Of a stretch of 35,596 bases of DNA, positions 7,490-15,754 are shown one piece after another. Position 1 is the stretch's first letter. Each line of letters opens with the position of its first letter. The translations under genes were made by a program, and so were the position numbers. The DNA is from Alphaproteobacteria bacterium (GTDB lineage: Bacteria; Pseudomonadota; Alphaproteobacteria; Rhizobiales; JAKIUO01), in the NCBI GenBank assembly GCA_024280475.1, contig JAJRQA010000129.1, positions 1 through 35,596 of the forward strand, read 5' to 3'. Below the pieces are notes generated by a model. It was not told the DNA's origin. It ran no database searches and saw only the letters and a program-made list of their open reading frames with translations.

Positions 7490-8809
7490 TTACTTTGCCA
7501 GCTTGCCCCACATGTCATAATCATTGGCATCCGTCAATGTGACCTGCACCATATCACCCGGCGACAACTCACCGCCATCATCGACAAACACATTGCCATC
7601 CACTTCAGGTGCATCCCAGCTGGAGCGTGCGATAGCGCCTTGCTTGTCAGCGCTATCAACAATCACATCGACAGTTTTACCGATGCGAGAGGACAAAACT
7701 TGCGCGCTCACCTCTTGTTGCACTTCCATAAAGCGTTCATAGCGCTCTTTTTTGATCTTTTCGGGAAGCTGATTACCAAGCGCATTGGCGGGGGCTCCGG
7801 CCACATCTTCATAGGTAAAGCAACCAACTCTTGTCAGCTTGGCCTCACGCAACCAATCGAGCAGCATTTGGAAATCTTCATCTGTTTCACCGGGAAAGCC
7901 GACAATAAAGGTCGAACGCACTGCAAGGTCTGGCACCTGCGTCCGCCATTTATGCAAACGCTCCAGCATTTTTTCCTTGTCGCCGGGGCGTTTCATGGCT
8001 TTTAGCAAGCGCGGGCTGGCATGCTGAAATGGCACATCAAGATAGGGCAAAATACGCCCCTCGCTCATCAGTGGCAAAAGCTCGTCAACGTGCGGATATG
8101 GGTAGACATAATGCATCCGGATCCAGATACCCAGATCGCCAAGCGCGTCGGCAAATTCTGTGAGACGAGTTTTCACCTCGCGCCCCCGCCATTCATCCAC
8201 CTGGTATTTCAAATCAACACCATATGCGCTGGTGTCCTGCGAAATGATCAACAGCTCTTTGACACCGGCATTAGCCAGTTTTTCAGCCTCGCGCAAAACT
8301 TCGCCAACGGGACGACTGACGAGTTTGCCGCGAATTTGGGGGATGATGCAAAAAGAACAAGAATGATTGCAGCCTTCGGAAATCTTCAGATAGGCATAAT
8401 GGCGCGGCGTCAGCTTCAAGCCGCCCGGCGGCATTAAGATTTGTTTAGGGTCGGCAGAGGGCGGCAGTGCTTTATGCACGGCGCGGACCACCTCTTCATA
8501 GCGATGCGGCCCGGTAACGGCCAGCACATCAGGATATTTCTCGCGGATCATAGGTTCGGCCAACCCCAGACATCCCGTAACAATGACCCGGCCATTTTCG
8601 TTGATCGCCTCGCCAATAGCATCCATGCTTTCAGCCCGCGCGCTATCCAGAAATCCGCATGTATTGACGATGACCAAATCGGCACGCCCATAATCAGGAG
8701 CTATTTCATAACCCTCGGAGCGCAAACGCGTAATGATGCGCTCACTGTCTACCAGTGCCTTTGCGCAACCCAGACTGACAAGACCTATTTTATTTGGTTT
8801 TTGTTCCAT
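7490..8809 (-). CDS. rimO: Ribosomal protein S12 methylthiotransferase RimO
   Basis: 439-aa cytoplasmic radical-SAM enzyme that adds a methylthio group to a conserved Asp of ribosomal protein S12. The N-terminal UPF0004 cluster cysteines are C15 ([12 protein letters not shown]), C51 (NTCGF) and C80 (TGCLG). The radical-SAM motif CNHSCSFC is at C147, C151 and C154. [12 protein letters not shown] and the ending [10 protein letters not shown] in the TRAM domain distinguish RimO from MiaB. I prefer the ATG at 8809 (MEQKP) over an upstream TTG at 8833; neither has a strong ribosome site. It is divergent from fabI over 161 bp. A repeat element begins at its stop codon. Confidence 0.95.
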   Translation of the reverse strand: MEQKPNKIGLVSLGCAKALVDSERIITRLRSEGYEIAPDYGRADLVIVNTCGFLDSARAESMDAIGEAINENGRVIVTGCLGLAEPMIREKYPDVLAVTGPHRYEEVVRAVHKALPPSADPKQILMPPGGLKLTPRHYAYLKISEGCNHSCSFCIIPQIRGKLVSRPVGEVLREAEKLANAGVKELLIISQDTSAYGVDLKYQVDEWRGREVKTRLTEFADALGDLGIWIRMHYVYPYPHVDELLPLMSEGRILPYLDVPFQHASPRLLKAMKRPGDKEKMLERLHKWRTQVPDLAVRSTFIVGFPGETDEDFQMLLDWLREAKLTRVGCFTYEDVAGAPANALGNQLPEKIKKERYERFMEVQQEVSAQVLSSRIGKTVDVIVDSADKQGAIARSSWDAPEVDGNVFVDDGGELSPGDMVQVTLTDANDYDMWGKLAK

Positions 8810-8970
8810 AGAACGTGTTGTGTACAGGTGCAACCCGCCCCGTCAAGCCCGATTTCATCAACATTCACCAATCGCTATATTTAGAAATATACTTTGACTG
8901 GATTCAGAGGCCGAAAGGTGTAGGATGCGGCAATGTTCAAAACAAGTTTGCAAAATGGGATGGGGTGCAT

Positions 8971-9795
8971 ATGACTGCAACGGGAAATCTGATGGCTGGC
9001 AAGCGCGGCCTCATTATGGGGGTCGCCAATAAAATGTCGATTGCCTGGGGCATTGCGCAGGCATTGCACCGCGAGGGGGCACAAATCGCCCTCACCCATC
9101 AAGGTGGACCACTGGAAAAACGCGTACGCCCGCTGGCCGAACAGCTCGGATCAGATATTGTTCTCGAATGTGATGTCTCATCGGAAGCGTCGCTGGATGC
9201 CGTTTTTGCGGAACTGAAAGAAAAATGGGGCAAGATAGATTTCGTCGTACATGCCATTGGTTTTTCTGACAAAAATGAACTGAATGGTCGCTATGTCGAT
9301 ACCTCGGCAGATAATTTCGCGCAGACCATGCAAATCTCCGTCTACTCATTCACAGCGGTTGCACAACGCGCTGAAAAGCTCATGAGCGATGGCGGATCCA
9401 TGTTGACGCTGACCTATTATGGCGCTGAGAAAGTCATGCCGCATTACAATGTCATGGGGGTTGCAAAAGCCGCCCTCGAAGCCAGCGTACGCTATATGGC
9501 AGAAGACCTTGGCAAACAAAATATTCGCGTCAATGCCATATCGGCTGGTCCCATCAAGACTTTGGCCGCCTCTGGCATCTCGGATTTTCGCTATATTTTG
9601 AAATGGAACGAATATAATTCCCCGCTGCGGCGCACGGTTTCCATCGATGAAGTCGGCGATGCCGGGCTTTATCTTTTGTCCGATCTGTCGCGCGCTGTCA
9701 CCGGCTGTATACATCATGTCGACAGTGGCTATCATGTCGTTGGCATGAAAGCAGAAGATGCCCCCGATATCAGCGTCGAGCAAAAACAGTCCTGA
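8971..9795 (+). CDS. fabI: Enoyl-[acyl-carrier-protein] reductase (NADH) FabI
   Basis: 274 aa. FabI catalyses the last reductive step of the fatty-acid elongation cycle in the cytoplasm. Evidence: the glycine-rich nucleotide motif GVANKMSIAWGIA (17-29), the active-site tyrosines Y149 and Y159, and K166 in the Y-x6-K pattern (YNVMGVAK). SAGPIKTLAASGI is the mobile substrate loop. The ATG at 8971 has GGGATGGGG about 6 nt upstream; a longer frame from 8815 encodes unconserved sequence. The histidine phosphatase gene follows after 20 bp, probably as an operon; this pair recurs in alphaproteobacteria. Confidence 0.95.
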   Translation: MTATGNLMAGKRGLIMGVANKMSIAWGIAQALHREGAQIALTHQGGPLEKRVRPLAEQLGSDIVLECDVSSEASLDAVFAELKEKWGKIDFVVHAIGFSDKNELNGRYVDTSADNFAQTMQISVYSFTAVAQRAEKLMSDGGSMLTLTYYGAEKVMPHYNVMGVAKAALEASVRYMAEDLGKQNIRVNAISAGPIKTLAASGISDFRYILKWNEYNSPLRRTVSIDEVGDAGLYLLSDLSRAVTGCIHHVDSGYHVVGMKAEDAPDISVEQKQS

Positions 9796-9815
9796 GCAAT
9801 GGGCTGAATAAACCA

Positions 9816-10397
9816 ATGAAACCAACCCTATATCTCATAAGACACGGACAAACCGACTGGAACGCCAAGGGCCGTTTGCAGGGGCAAACGGATATCCCGA
9901 TGAACAGTTTCGGGCAGTCGCAAGTCGAAGGCAATGCCAAAAAGCTAATGGAGATTGCCGTTGAACTGGATAAGTTTGATTTCGTTTCCAGTCCCATCAA
10001 CCGGGCCCGTGAAACCATGAAACTTATCCGCAAAACCCTTGGCCTGCCAGTCGAGGGTTTCCGGCTGGATGATCGCTTGAAAGAACTCAATTATGGTGAA
10101 TTTTCCAGCCACACATGGGAAGAATTACGCAAAGCCCGCCCACAAGATGTGATGGATCGGTTTGATGATACCTGGGGCTATGTCATTCCGAGCGGCGAAT
10201 GTTATGCCATGCTGTCCAAACGCGTCCTCAACTGGTTTCATGAGTTGGAGCGCGACACCATCGTCGCCGCCCATGCTGGTGTCAGCCGCGTTCTGCAAGG
10301 CTATCTTGCCAAATGCCCCGAAAATTACGTGGCCTTTCTCGACGCCCCGCAAGACCGTGTTCTGGTCATTGAGGGGCAAGAGGTGAGTTGGTTGTAA
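9816..10397 (+). CDS. Histidine phosphatase family protein (phosphoglycerate mutase-like)
   Basis: 193 aa. The phospho-accepting motif LIRHGQTDWN (H10) starts the protein and the second catalytic His is in AAHAGVSR (H153). LNYGEFS supplies the acid residue region. The substrate cannot be read from sequence: members include cofactor-dependent mutases and broad phosphatases. The gene lies 20 bp after fabI in the same direction. The region after the stop (10398-10539) holds a 12-bp palindrome, GTTGTCGACAAC at 10408-10419, but no convincing terminator. Confidence 0.9.
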   Translation: MKPTLYLIRHGQTDWNAKGRLQGQTDIPMNSFGQSQVEGNAKKLMEIAVELDKFDFVSSPINRARETMKLIRKTLGLPVEGFRLDDRLKELNYGEFSSHTWEELRKARPQDVMDRFDDTWGYVIPSGECYAMLSKRVLNWFHELERDTIVAAHAGVSRVLQGYLAKCPENYVAFLDAPQDRVLVIEGQEVSWL

Positions 10398-10539
10398 GGT
10401 CTGCACGGTTGTCGACAACATGTAAGATTCTTTCCCCCCTGCCTGTTTCGGTTTTCTGAGCGCGCGTCACTTTTGCAGCTCCTTGCAAGACCGCTCAATG
10501 ATGGCTAGCAAGCAAACACCGCCCCCAAATAAACAATGG

Positions 10540-11949
10540 TTATAACAGCTTGCCAGGATTTAATATCCCCTTTGGATCAAGAGTTTGCTTGATTGATCGC
10601 ATCATATCAAGCTCAATGGGATCCTTGACCTGTTGCAGCATTTCCCGTTTCAGGCGGCCAATGCCGTGCTCTGCCGAAATCGAACCGTTGAACGACATGA
10701 CGATCTTATGCACACAAGCCGAAACCTGCTCCCATTGATCCAGAAAAACCTGTTTGTCCATGTCAATCGGCTGGGAAATATTATAGTGGATATTACCATC
10801 TCCCCAATGGCCAAACGGACAAGGGCGACAATCGCGAACAAGAGCGGTGACCGCCTTGTTGGCAGTCGTGATAAAATCCGGGATCGAGGCAATCGGCACG
10901 GAAATATCATGCTTGATACTGCCCCCTTCTGGTTTTTGCGCTTCTGACATACGTTCACGCAGAGCCCAGATCGCGGCTCGTTGATCAAGCGAGGATGGCA
11001 ACGCCGCATCGCTCACCAAGCCTTTTTCAAATCCTTCTTCCAGCAATCTGGTTATCAAACCGGTTGCTTCCCCCTCCCCACTAAGGCTGGAAATTTCCAG
11101 CAAGGCATACCATTGATGAGAAGCTTCAAGAGGATCGCTAGCATTTGGCGCATGACGCACAACAAATTCAAGACCAAGCCTTGGCATCACTTCAAAAGCG
11201 GTCAACTGCCCACCGGCTGATTGGGTGGCAAGCGTATATAGCTCTCCAATATCTTCGAGGCTTTTCAATCCGATAAATGCGCATGCCTGCTCGCGTGGGC
11301 GCGGAGAAAGCTTCAGCACCGCTGCTGTGATAATACCCAAAGTGCCTTCGGACCCGATGAACAGATCGCGTAAGTCATAGCCAGTATTGTCTTTTTTGAG
11401 CGCGCGCAATCCGTTCCAGATACGTCCATCTGCCAACACTACCTCAAGACCAAGACACAGCTCGCGCATATTGCCATAAGCCAGCACATTGACGCCGCCC
11501 GCGTTACTGGCGAGATTACCACCAATTTGGCAGGAGCCTTCTGCAGCCAATGACAAGGGAAACAGGCGGTCTGCTTTGGCCGCCACCTCTTGCGCATCGG
11601 CCAAAGTCACCCCCGCTTCCAGCACCATAACATGGCCGACAGGGTTAACAGAGCGTACATTGTTCAGTCTCGTGAGACTTAGAACGACTTCACAGCCCTC
11701 TTCAAACGGGATTTGTCCGCCAACGAGCCCTGTATTACCTCCTTGCGGGACAATCGGCGTCGAGGTTTTATTGGCAAGTGCCATGATCTGCGAAATTTGC
11801 ACAGTGTCTTTGGGACGCAGAACAAGAGCTGCGCGGCCCTGATAGCGATCTCGCCACTCTTGCAAAAAAGGTGCCTTGTCAGCATCTGAGGTGAGCGCAT
11901 ATTTCTCACCAACTATAGCGCTAAATTTTTCTAAAAGTTCAGCATCCAT
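10540..11949 (-). CDS. FAD-linked D-2-hydroxyacid dehydrogenase (D-2-hydroxyglutarate / D-lactate type)
   Basis: 469 aa with an N-terminal PCMH-type FAD-binding domain (VPQGGNTGLVGGQ, 68-79) and a C-terminal FAD-oxidase domain (GHWGDGNIHYN, 380-390, metal- and substrate-binding; SAEHGIGRLKREM; ending LNPGKLL). The PQGGNTGLVGG form and HWGDGN favour D-2-hydroxyglutarate dehydrogenase or related D-lactate dehydrogenases over GlcD. It oxidises a D-2-hydroxyacid to the 2-oxoacid and passes electrons to a carrier. AGGAGAGG lies just upstream of the ATG. It is a distant paralogue of the glcD product at the right end of the window. Confidence 0.88.
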   Translation of the reverse strand: MDAELLEKFSAIVGEKYALTSDADKAPFLQEWRDRYQGRAALVLRPKDTVQISQIMALANKTSTPIVPQGGNTGLVGGQIPFEEGCEVVLSLTRLNNVRSVNPVGHVMVLEAGVTLADAQEVAAKADRLFPLSLAAEGSCQIGGNLASNAGGVNVLAYGNMRELCLGLEVVLADGRIWNGLRALKKDNTGYDLRDLFIGSEGTLGIITAAVLKLSPRPREQACAFIGLKSLEDIGELYTLATQSAGGQLTAFEVMPRLGLEFVVRHAPNASDPLEASHQWYALLEISSLSGEGEATGLITRLLEEGFEKGLVSDAALPSSLDQRAAIWALRERMSEAQKPEGGSIKHDISVPIASIPDFITTANKAVTALVRDCRPCPFGHWGDGNIHYNISQPIDMDKQVFLDQWEQVSACVHKIVMSFNGSISAEHGIGRLKREMLQQVKDPIELDMMRSIKQTLDPKGILNPGKLL

Positions 11950-11985
11950 ATTTGATGCCTCTCCTGGTCAAAGCCTCGAAAGAAA

Positions 11986-12075
11986 ATGTCCTCGCGGACA
12001 GCGTTGGGGATTAATCCCCAAACCCCACTATTTCATAATGGGGATGAAAGGGACTAGCCCTTTTCCGCCCGCCGC
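11986..12075 (+). repeat. Multi-hairpin dispersed repeat, copy B
   Basis: Same order of hairpins as copies A and C: TGTCC-TCGC-GGACA, TTGGGGA-TTAA-TCCCCAA, CCCCA...TGGGG, AAAGGG-ACTAG-CCCTTT (12047-12063) and CGCC-GCGTA-GGCG. It lies between the FAD dehydrogenase start and the Sua5 stop, in antisense orientation to both. The AAAGGG/CCCTTT hairpin could help end transcripts leaving the Sua5 gene. Confidence 0.75.
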
Positions 12076-12107
12076 GTAGGCGATTTGGTATTCACTCTCA
12101 TTCTACA

Positions 12108-13118
12108 CTATTCCTCGTCTGAGCGCGGCGCGGCGGCGCGCTTGAGTCGATCATTGATCGCCACACCCAACCCTTTATCGGGGATCGGCATGACGGCAAT
12201 GGTCTCAACTCCAGTATCATCCAGCAGATGCAAATAGGCATACAGATTTGCAGCCGCTTCAACAAGGTCACCAGAGGGGCTCAAATTAACGCCAGGTCGC
12301 TCTGTTGGCGCATCAGGTCCAAAAGCCAGCATCAATTCTTCTTCACCAGCTCTTGTTGCTTCAAGACGCAAATGGGCATTTGGGGCGTAATGGCTGGATA
12401 ATTGCCCAGGCGCCGTGATTTTATCTGGGGAGCTTGCAGTATTGGCTGTTTGCATCTTAATGCTGCTCACGGCCTCTATTTGTTCGATTGGCAGGGTGCC
12501 AGAGCGCAAAATAACGGCCAATCCATCTTCAAAACCAATGATTGTCGACTCGATGCCGCGTTCACATGGGCCACCATCCAGAATAAGCGAGACCTGATCC
12601 CCCAGCATTTCTTCCACATGCTCAGCCTCGGTCGGACTTAAAAGCCCGGAACGATTGGCACTTGGCGCAGCCACAGGGCCGTTAAAACCTTCCAAGAGCG
12701 CGCGAGCAACCGGGTTGGCTGGCACCCGCAGGGCAATGGTTGTCAGCCCTGCACTCACTAAAGGGGAAAGGGCTACATTATCAAGACGCGGCACGACAAG
12801 GGTTAGAGGCCCAGGCCAAAAATGCGCTGCAAGCTTCAAGGCACGCGGATCAAAACGCCCATATAGCTGCGCGGTGGCCAGATCTTTGACATGAATAATA
12901 AGGGGATTGTGGGAGGGGCGTCCTTTGGCGGCAAATATGGAGGCAATAGCCTTCTCATTGCAGGCATCGGCACCAAGTCCATAGACGGTTTCCGTTGGGA
13001 ACGCCACAAGCAGGCCTTGATGCAAAGACAGCACGGCTTTGGCCATGCTGTCTTCATCTGGTTCTAATATAAGTGCAGGCGTTTTAGCCGTTGGTGCCAC
13101 TCTGTTTATCATGTCCAT
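12108..13118 (-). CDS. sua5: L-threonylcarbamoyladenylate synthase, Sua5 type
   Basis: About 336 aa. It makes threonylcarbamoyl-AMP from Thr, bicarbonate and ATP for the t6A modification of ANN-decoding tRNAs. The YrdC core has VAFPTETVYGLGADA (38-52), KGRPSHNPL (65-73), FWPGPLTLV and APSANRSG. The added C-terminal Sua5 domain (about 240-336) makes it the long Sua5 form rather than short TsaC. A linker with APGQLSSHYAP, a known Sua5 motif, joins the domains. The start is unclear: ATGs at 13118, 13112 and 13151 all overlap the upstream SDR gene, by 28-68 nt, and none has a good ribosome site. Translational coupling to the SDR gene is likely. Confidence 0.9.
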   Translation of the reverse strand: MDMINRVAPTAKTPALILEPDEDSMAKAVLSLHQGLLVAFPTETVYGLGADACNEKAIASIFAAKGRPSHNPLIIHVKDLATAQLYGRFDPRALKLAAHFWPGPLTLVVPRLDNVALSPLVSAGLTTIALRVPANPVARALLEGFNGPVAAPSANRSGLLSPTEAEHVEEMLGDQVSLILDGGPCERGIESTIIGFEDGLAVILRSGTLPIEQIEAVSSIKMQTANTASSPDKITAPGQLSSHYAPNAHLRLEATRAGEEELMLAFGPDAPTERPGVNLSPSGDLVEAAANLYAYLHLLDDTGVETIAVMPIPDKGLGVAINDRLKRAAAPRSDEE

Positions 13119-13995
13119 CAGAATTGAGGTTGGTGCGAATTCTGTCGGCATATGACCGCAGTTGCCCTTTCCCTCTGATCTTGGAGAAGTTTGAACGCTC
13201 CATATTACCCATCAGCTGGTAGATACGACCATTGACATAGACGACTTCGTCGGTGTTCATGATCTTGTCATAGCCTTCTTCCGCTACTGTATCAACATCA
13301 AGGAACATTCTGGCTGGAAGCTGCGACGTGATCTGGCTTGCGTCACTTTCATCGTGCAGTTCACTTTTGAAGAAGCCAGGGCACAGAGCCATAACCTTGA
13401 CGCCAGTTCCCTTGAGTTCCTCGGCATGAGCCTGAGAAAACTTGATCAGGTAAGATTTGGCAGCGCCATACAGCGTATAGCTGCCAGTTGGCGTGATTGT
13501 ACCAACGAATGAAGACACATTGATGATCCGACCATAGCCGCGCTTGACCATGCCAGGCTCAAACAAATAGGAGAGCTGGGAAGGAGCGGTGATCATCAAC
13601 TGCAGGAAATCACTGTGCTTTTTCCATTCGGTTTCCTGGTAGAAACCTGGAATAGCCAGACCTGCATTATTGATCAGGGCGTCAACTTTAATACCCATCT
13701 TCTTACATTCATCGAAAATAAGCTGAGGACCGGCAGGATCAGCGAGATCAACTGCAATCAAAGTCGTACGAACACCGTATTTCTTTTCGATTTTGTCTGC
13801 TTGCTCTTTCAACTTGTCCTTGCGACGTGCAGTAAGAACAATATTAAAACCATTTTTAGCAAAAATGTCTGCAAACGATGCACCAAGGCCTCCTGATGCT
13901 CCCGTAATCAAAACAGTGCGAGCATCCTTGTTCCCTTTAATAGCGTACAAGTTGCCTTTGACCTTTTTGAAACGTTTGTTCTTTGCTTTCGCCAT
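13084..13995 (-). CDS. Short-chain dehydrogenase/reductase (SDR)
   Basis: 303 aa, classical SDR with TGASGGLG (31-38) for NAD(P) binding, NNAG (109-112), catalytic S161/S162 and YGAAK (Y176, K180). A basic N-terminal tail (KAKNKRFKKVKG) precedes the Rossmann fold. LTARRKDKL at the end of strand two suggests NADP(H) preference. The substrate is unknown. An AGGAGGT ribosome site lies 10 nt before the ATG at 13995, which rules out the longer frame from 14025. Its 3' end overlaps the Sua5 start. Upstream is a long A+T-rich region with repeated ATGCAA/TTGCAT hexamers. Confidence 0.9.
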   Translation of the reverse strand: MAKAKNKRFKKVKGNLYAIKGNKDARTVLITGASGGLGASFADIFAKNGFNIVLTARRKDKLKEQADKIEKKYGVRTTLIAVDLADPAGPQLIFDECKKMGIKVDALINNAGLAIPGFYQETEWKKHSDFLQLMITAPSQLSYLFEPGMVKRGYGRIINVSSFVGTITPTGSYTLYGAAKSYLIKFSQAHAEELKGTGVKVMALCPGFFKSELHDESDASQITSQLPARMFLDVDTVAEEGYDKIMNTDEVVYVNGRIYQLMGNMERSNFSKIRGKGQLRSYADRIRTNLNSDGHDKQSGTNG

Positions 13996-14491
13996 TACCC
14001 CGTTACCTCCTAAAATAAGACGCATAAAACTCTGTCAGTTCGAGTTAGCGGCGGAAGCTAACAGCTTCCCTTTGAGATGCAACCCTTTTTTGCGTTTTAC
14101 ATCCCCTGAAGGGTATTTTATAACCCTACTCTCGAACAATATATTTCAGACTACTCCTGCTAAAACCTCCCTTATTATGGGACTACTAGCTCTAGTACAG
14201 TCCCTTTTTGCCACTATTTTCCTCTGCGACAACTAGTCTTATTTATGCAATCGCTTAATCATAGTCAATATCTACCTGAAGTTGCATTGTTTTATGCAAT
14301 GGTTTTGTTTTATGGTTTATTCACAATGCCAAATATTAGGATTATTGCATATTTATACCCATCAAGCTGTTTCGTTCAGGCAGTGTTCATATACATAGGT
14401 AGTCGCAACACATACAAAAATGGTTCAATTTATCTCTGCGTGTGATAATCATTGACCATATCCATAGCTTTTGCCGCGATGAGAACATCAC
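13996..14491. promoter_or_regulatory. Divergent intergenic region with clustered TTGCAT/ATGCAA hexamers
   Basis: This 496-bp A+T-rich space separates the SDR gene from the deacetylase-family gene. The hexamer ATGCAA or its complement TTGCAT occurs at 14077-14082, 14245-14250, 14282-14287, 14294-14299 and 14345-14350. The middle pair forms a perfect inverted repeat with a 6-bp spacer (14282-14299). A GGAAGCT-AAC-AGCTTCC hairpin (14053-14069) lies in the likely 5' leader of the SDR mRNA. No convincing ORF is present. A regulator binding site array is inferred, not shown. Confidence 0.45.
14179..14209 (+). terminator. Terminator-like hairpin with T-tract, no obvious gene upstream
   Basis: GGGACT (14179-14184) pairs with AGTCCC (14199-14204), extended by ACTAG/CTAGT with a 2-nt bulge, then TTTTT (14205-14209). 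It has terminator form on the plus strand only, yet no plus-strand gene precedes it. It could end a small RNA or an antisense transcript, or be chance. Confidence 0.45.
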
Positions 14492-15421
14492 ATGACCACT
14501 CTGCTACTCTCTCATCAAATCTGTGTCCGTCACGAAATGCCGGGGTCGCCAGAATCTCCGTCGCGCCTTGAAGCCATTGAACAATCTCTACAATCCTAAC
14601 AATTCTCTTCTTTGCAACGCGAAGAGTGCCCCGAAGCTCGCAAAGATCATATCGCTCTTGCACATGGGGGGGGCTATATTGATGAGATCTGCAACCTCAC
14701 GCCTGAATCTGGCTATTTCGCGATAGACAGCGACACCACGCTTTGTCCCCATAGCTATGAAGCAGCCATGAAAGCAGCTGGGGGAGCCGTGAGGGCAGTT
14801 GACGCGGTGATGAGCGGCGAGGTCAATAATGCCTTTTGTGCTGTCAGACCACCTGGACACCACGCCACAAAGCATCAAGCCATGGGCTTTTGCCTGTTCA
14901 ATAATGCCGCCATTGCCGCTTTGCACGCCCGCAAACAACATGGTGCCGAACGATTGGCAGTGATCGACTTTGACGTCCATCATGGCAATGGCACCCAGGA
15001 TATCTTCTGGGATGAGCCAGATATGTTTTATGGCTCCACCCATCAAATGCCCCTTTACCCGGGCACAGGGGCTGTCAGCGAGACGGGAGCAGGCAATATT
15101 GTCAATACTCCCCTTAAATCAGGGGCAGATGGCGCAAAAATCAAAGAAGCCTTCAAAGATCGCCTGCTCCCGGCGCTACATGACTTTTCCCCGGACCTTG
15201 TGGTCATATCAGCGGGATTCGATGCCCATATTGATGATCCTCTGGCTGGCTTACGCCTCACCACTGACGATTTTCGCTGGTTGACCCTTAAACTGGCTGA
15301 ATTTTCTGATAATCATTGCGATGGCCGCATCGTCTCTCTACTTGAGGGCGGATATAATCTGCGCGCTCTTGGGGATTGTGTTGCCACCCATGTTGATGTC
15401 CTGCTCGATGCTGGGGTATAA
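14492..15421 (+). pseudogene. Histone deacetylase-family protein gene with an in-frame stop
   Basis: The frame opens at ATG 14492 with SHQICVRHEMPGSPESPSRL, the expected N-terminus of this zinc amidohydrolase superfamily. It meets TAA at 14597-14599 after 35 codons and then continues in the same frame for another 270 or so codons. The downstream part is fully conserved: RPPGHHA, FNNAAIAA, DFDVHHGNGTQ, GFDAHIDDPLAG and LEGGYN. The stop falls between two conserved blocks with no frameshift. A shorter product could start at TTG 14612, but it would lack the conserved first strand and substrate loop. Possibilities are a recent nonsense mutation, a sequencing error, or stop suppression. Bacterial relatives deacetylate polyamines or other acetyl-amides. 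xseB follows after 57 bp, a common alphaproteobacterial arrangement. Confidence 0.8.
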
Positions 15422-15478
15422 TCACACTCTATATATAGGTATCTGCCCAAAGAGCAGCTCCTTGAACCAAATAGCAAG

Positions 15479-15751
15479 ATGGAAAACACCGTCATGACAA
15501 ATGATGCCAATACACCTGATCTCAAACAAATGAGCTTTGAACAATCCTTGAGTGAGCTGGAAGAAATCGTTTCGCGCCTCGAACAAGGGGATGTGGAACT
15601 GGAGCGCTCGATCACCATTTATGAACGAGGCGAAGCACTGCGCAAACATTGCGATGATCTCCTGAAACGGGCCGAAGCCAAAGTCGAAAAAATCACCCTT
15701 GACGCCAAGGGCACCCCATCAGGCACAGAACCACTTAATGTGGGGGAATGA
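15479..15751 (+). CDS. xseB: Exodeoxyribonuclease VII small subunit
   Basis: 90 aa. XseB binds the large subunit XseA to form exonuclease VII, which degrades single-stranded DNA from both ends. The family pattern is clear: [37 protein letters not shown] and [12 protein letters not shown], forming two helices. ATG 15494 is an alternative start; neither has a strong ribosome site. xseA is not in the window. The next gene begins 3 bp downstream. Confidence 0.93.
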   Translation: MENTVMTNDANTPDLKQMSFEQSLSELEEIVSRLEQGDVELERSITIYERGEALRKHCDDLLKRAEAKVEKITLDAKGTPSGTEPLNVGE

Positions 15752-15754
15752 ACC

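Noticed and set aside
7338-7511. N-terminal extension of the dehydratase reading frame
   Set aside because: It is a translated copy of the multi-hairpin repeat; the conserved protein starts at 7337 with its own ribosome site.
10408-10419. Palindrome GTTGTCGACAAC after the histidine phosphatase gene
   Set aside because: A single short palindrome without a T-tract or second copy; not enough to call a terminator or operator.
14612-15421. Deacetylase-family gene as an intact shorter CDS from TTG 14612
   Set aside because: It would drop the conserved N-terminal block encoded in the same frame from 14492, and no ribosome site precedes the TTG.
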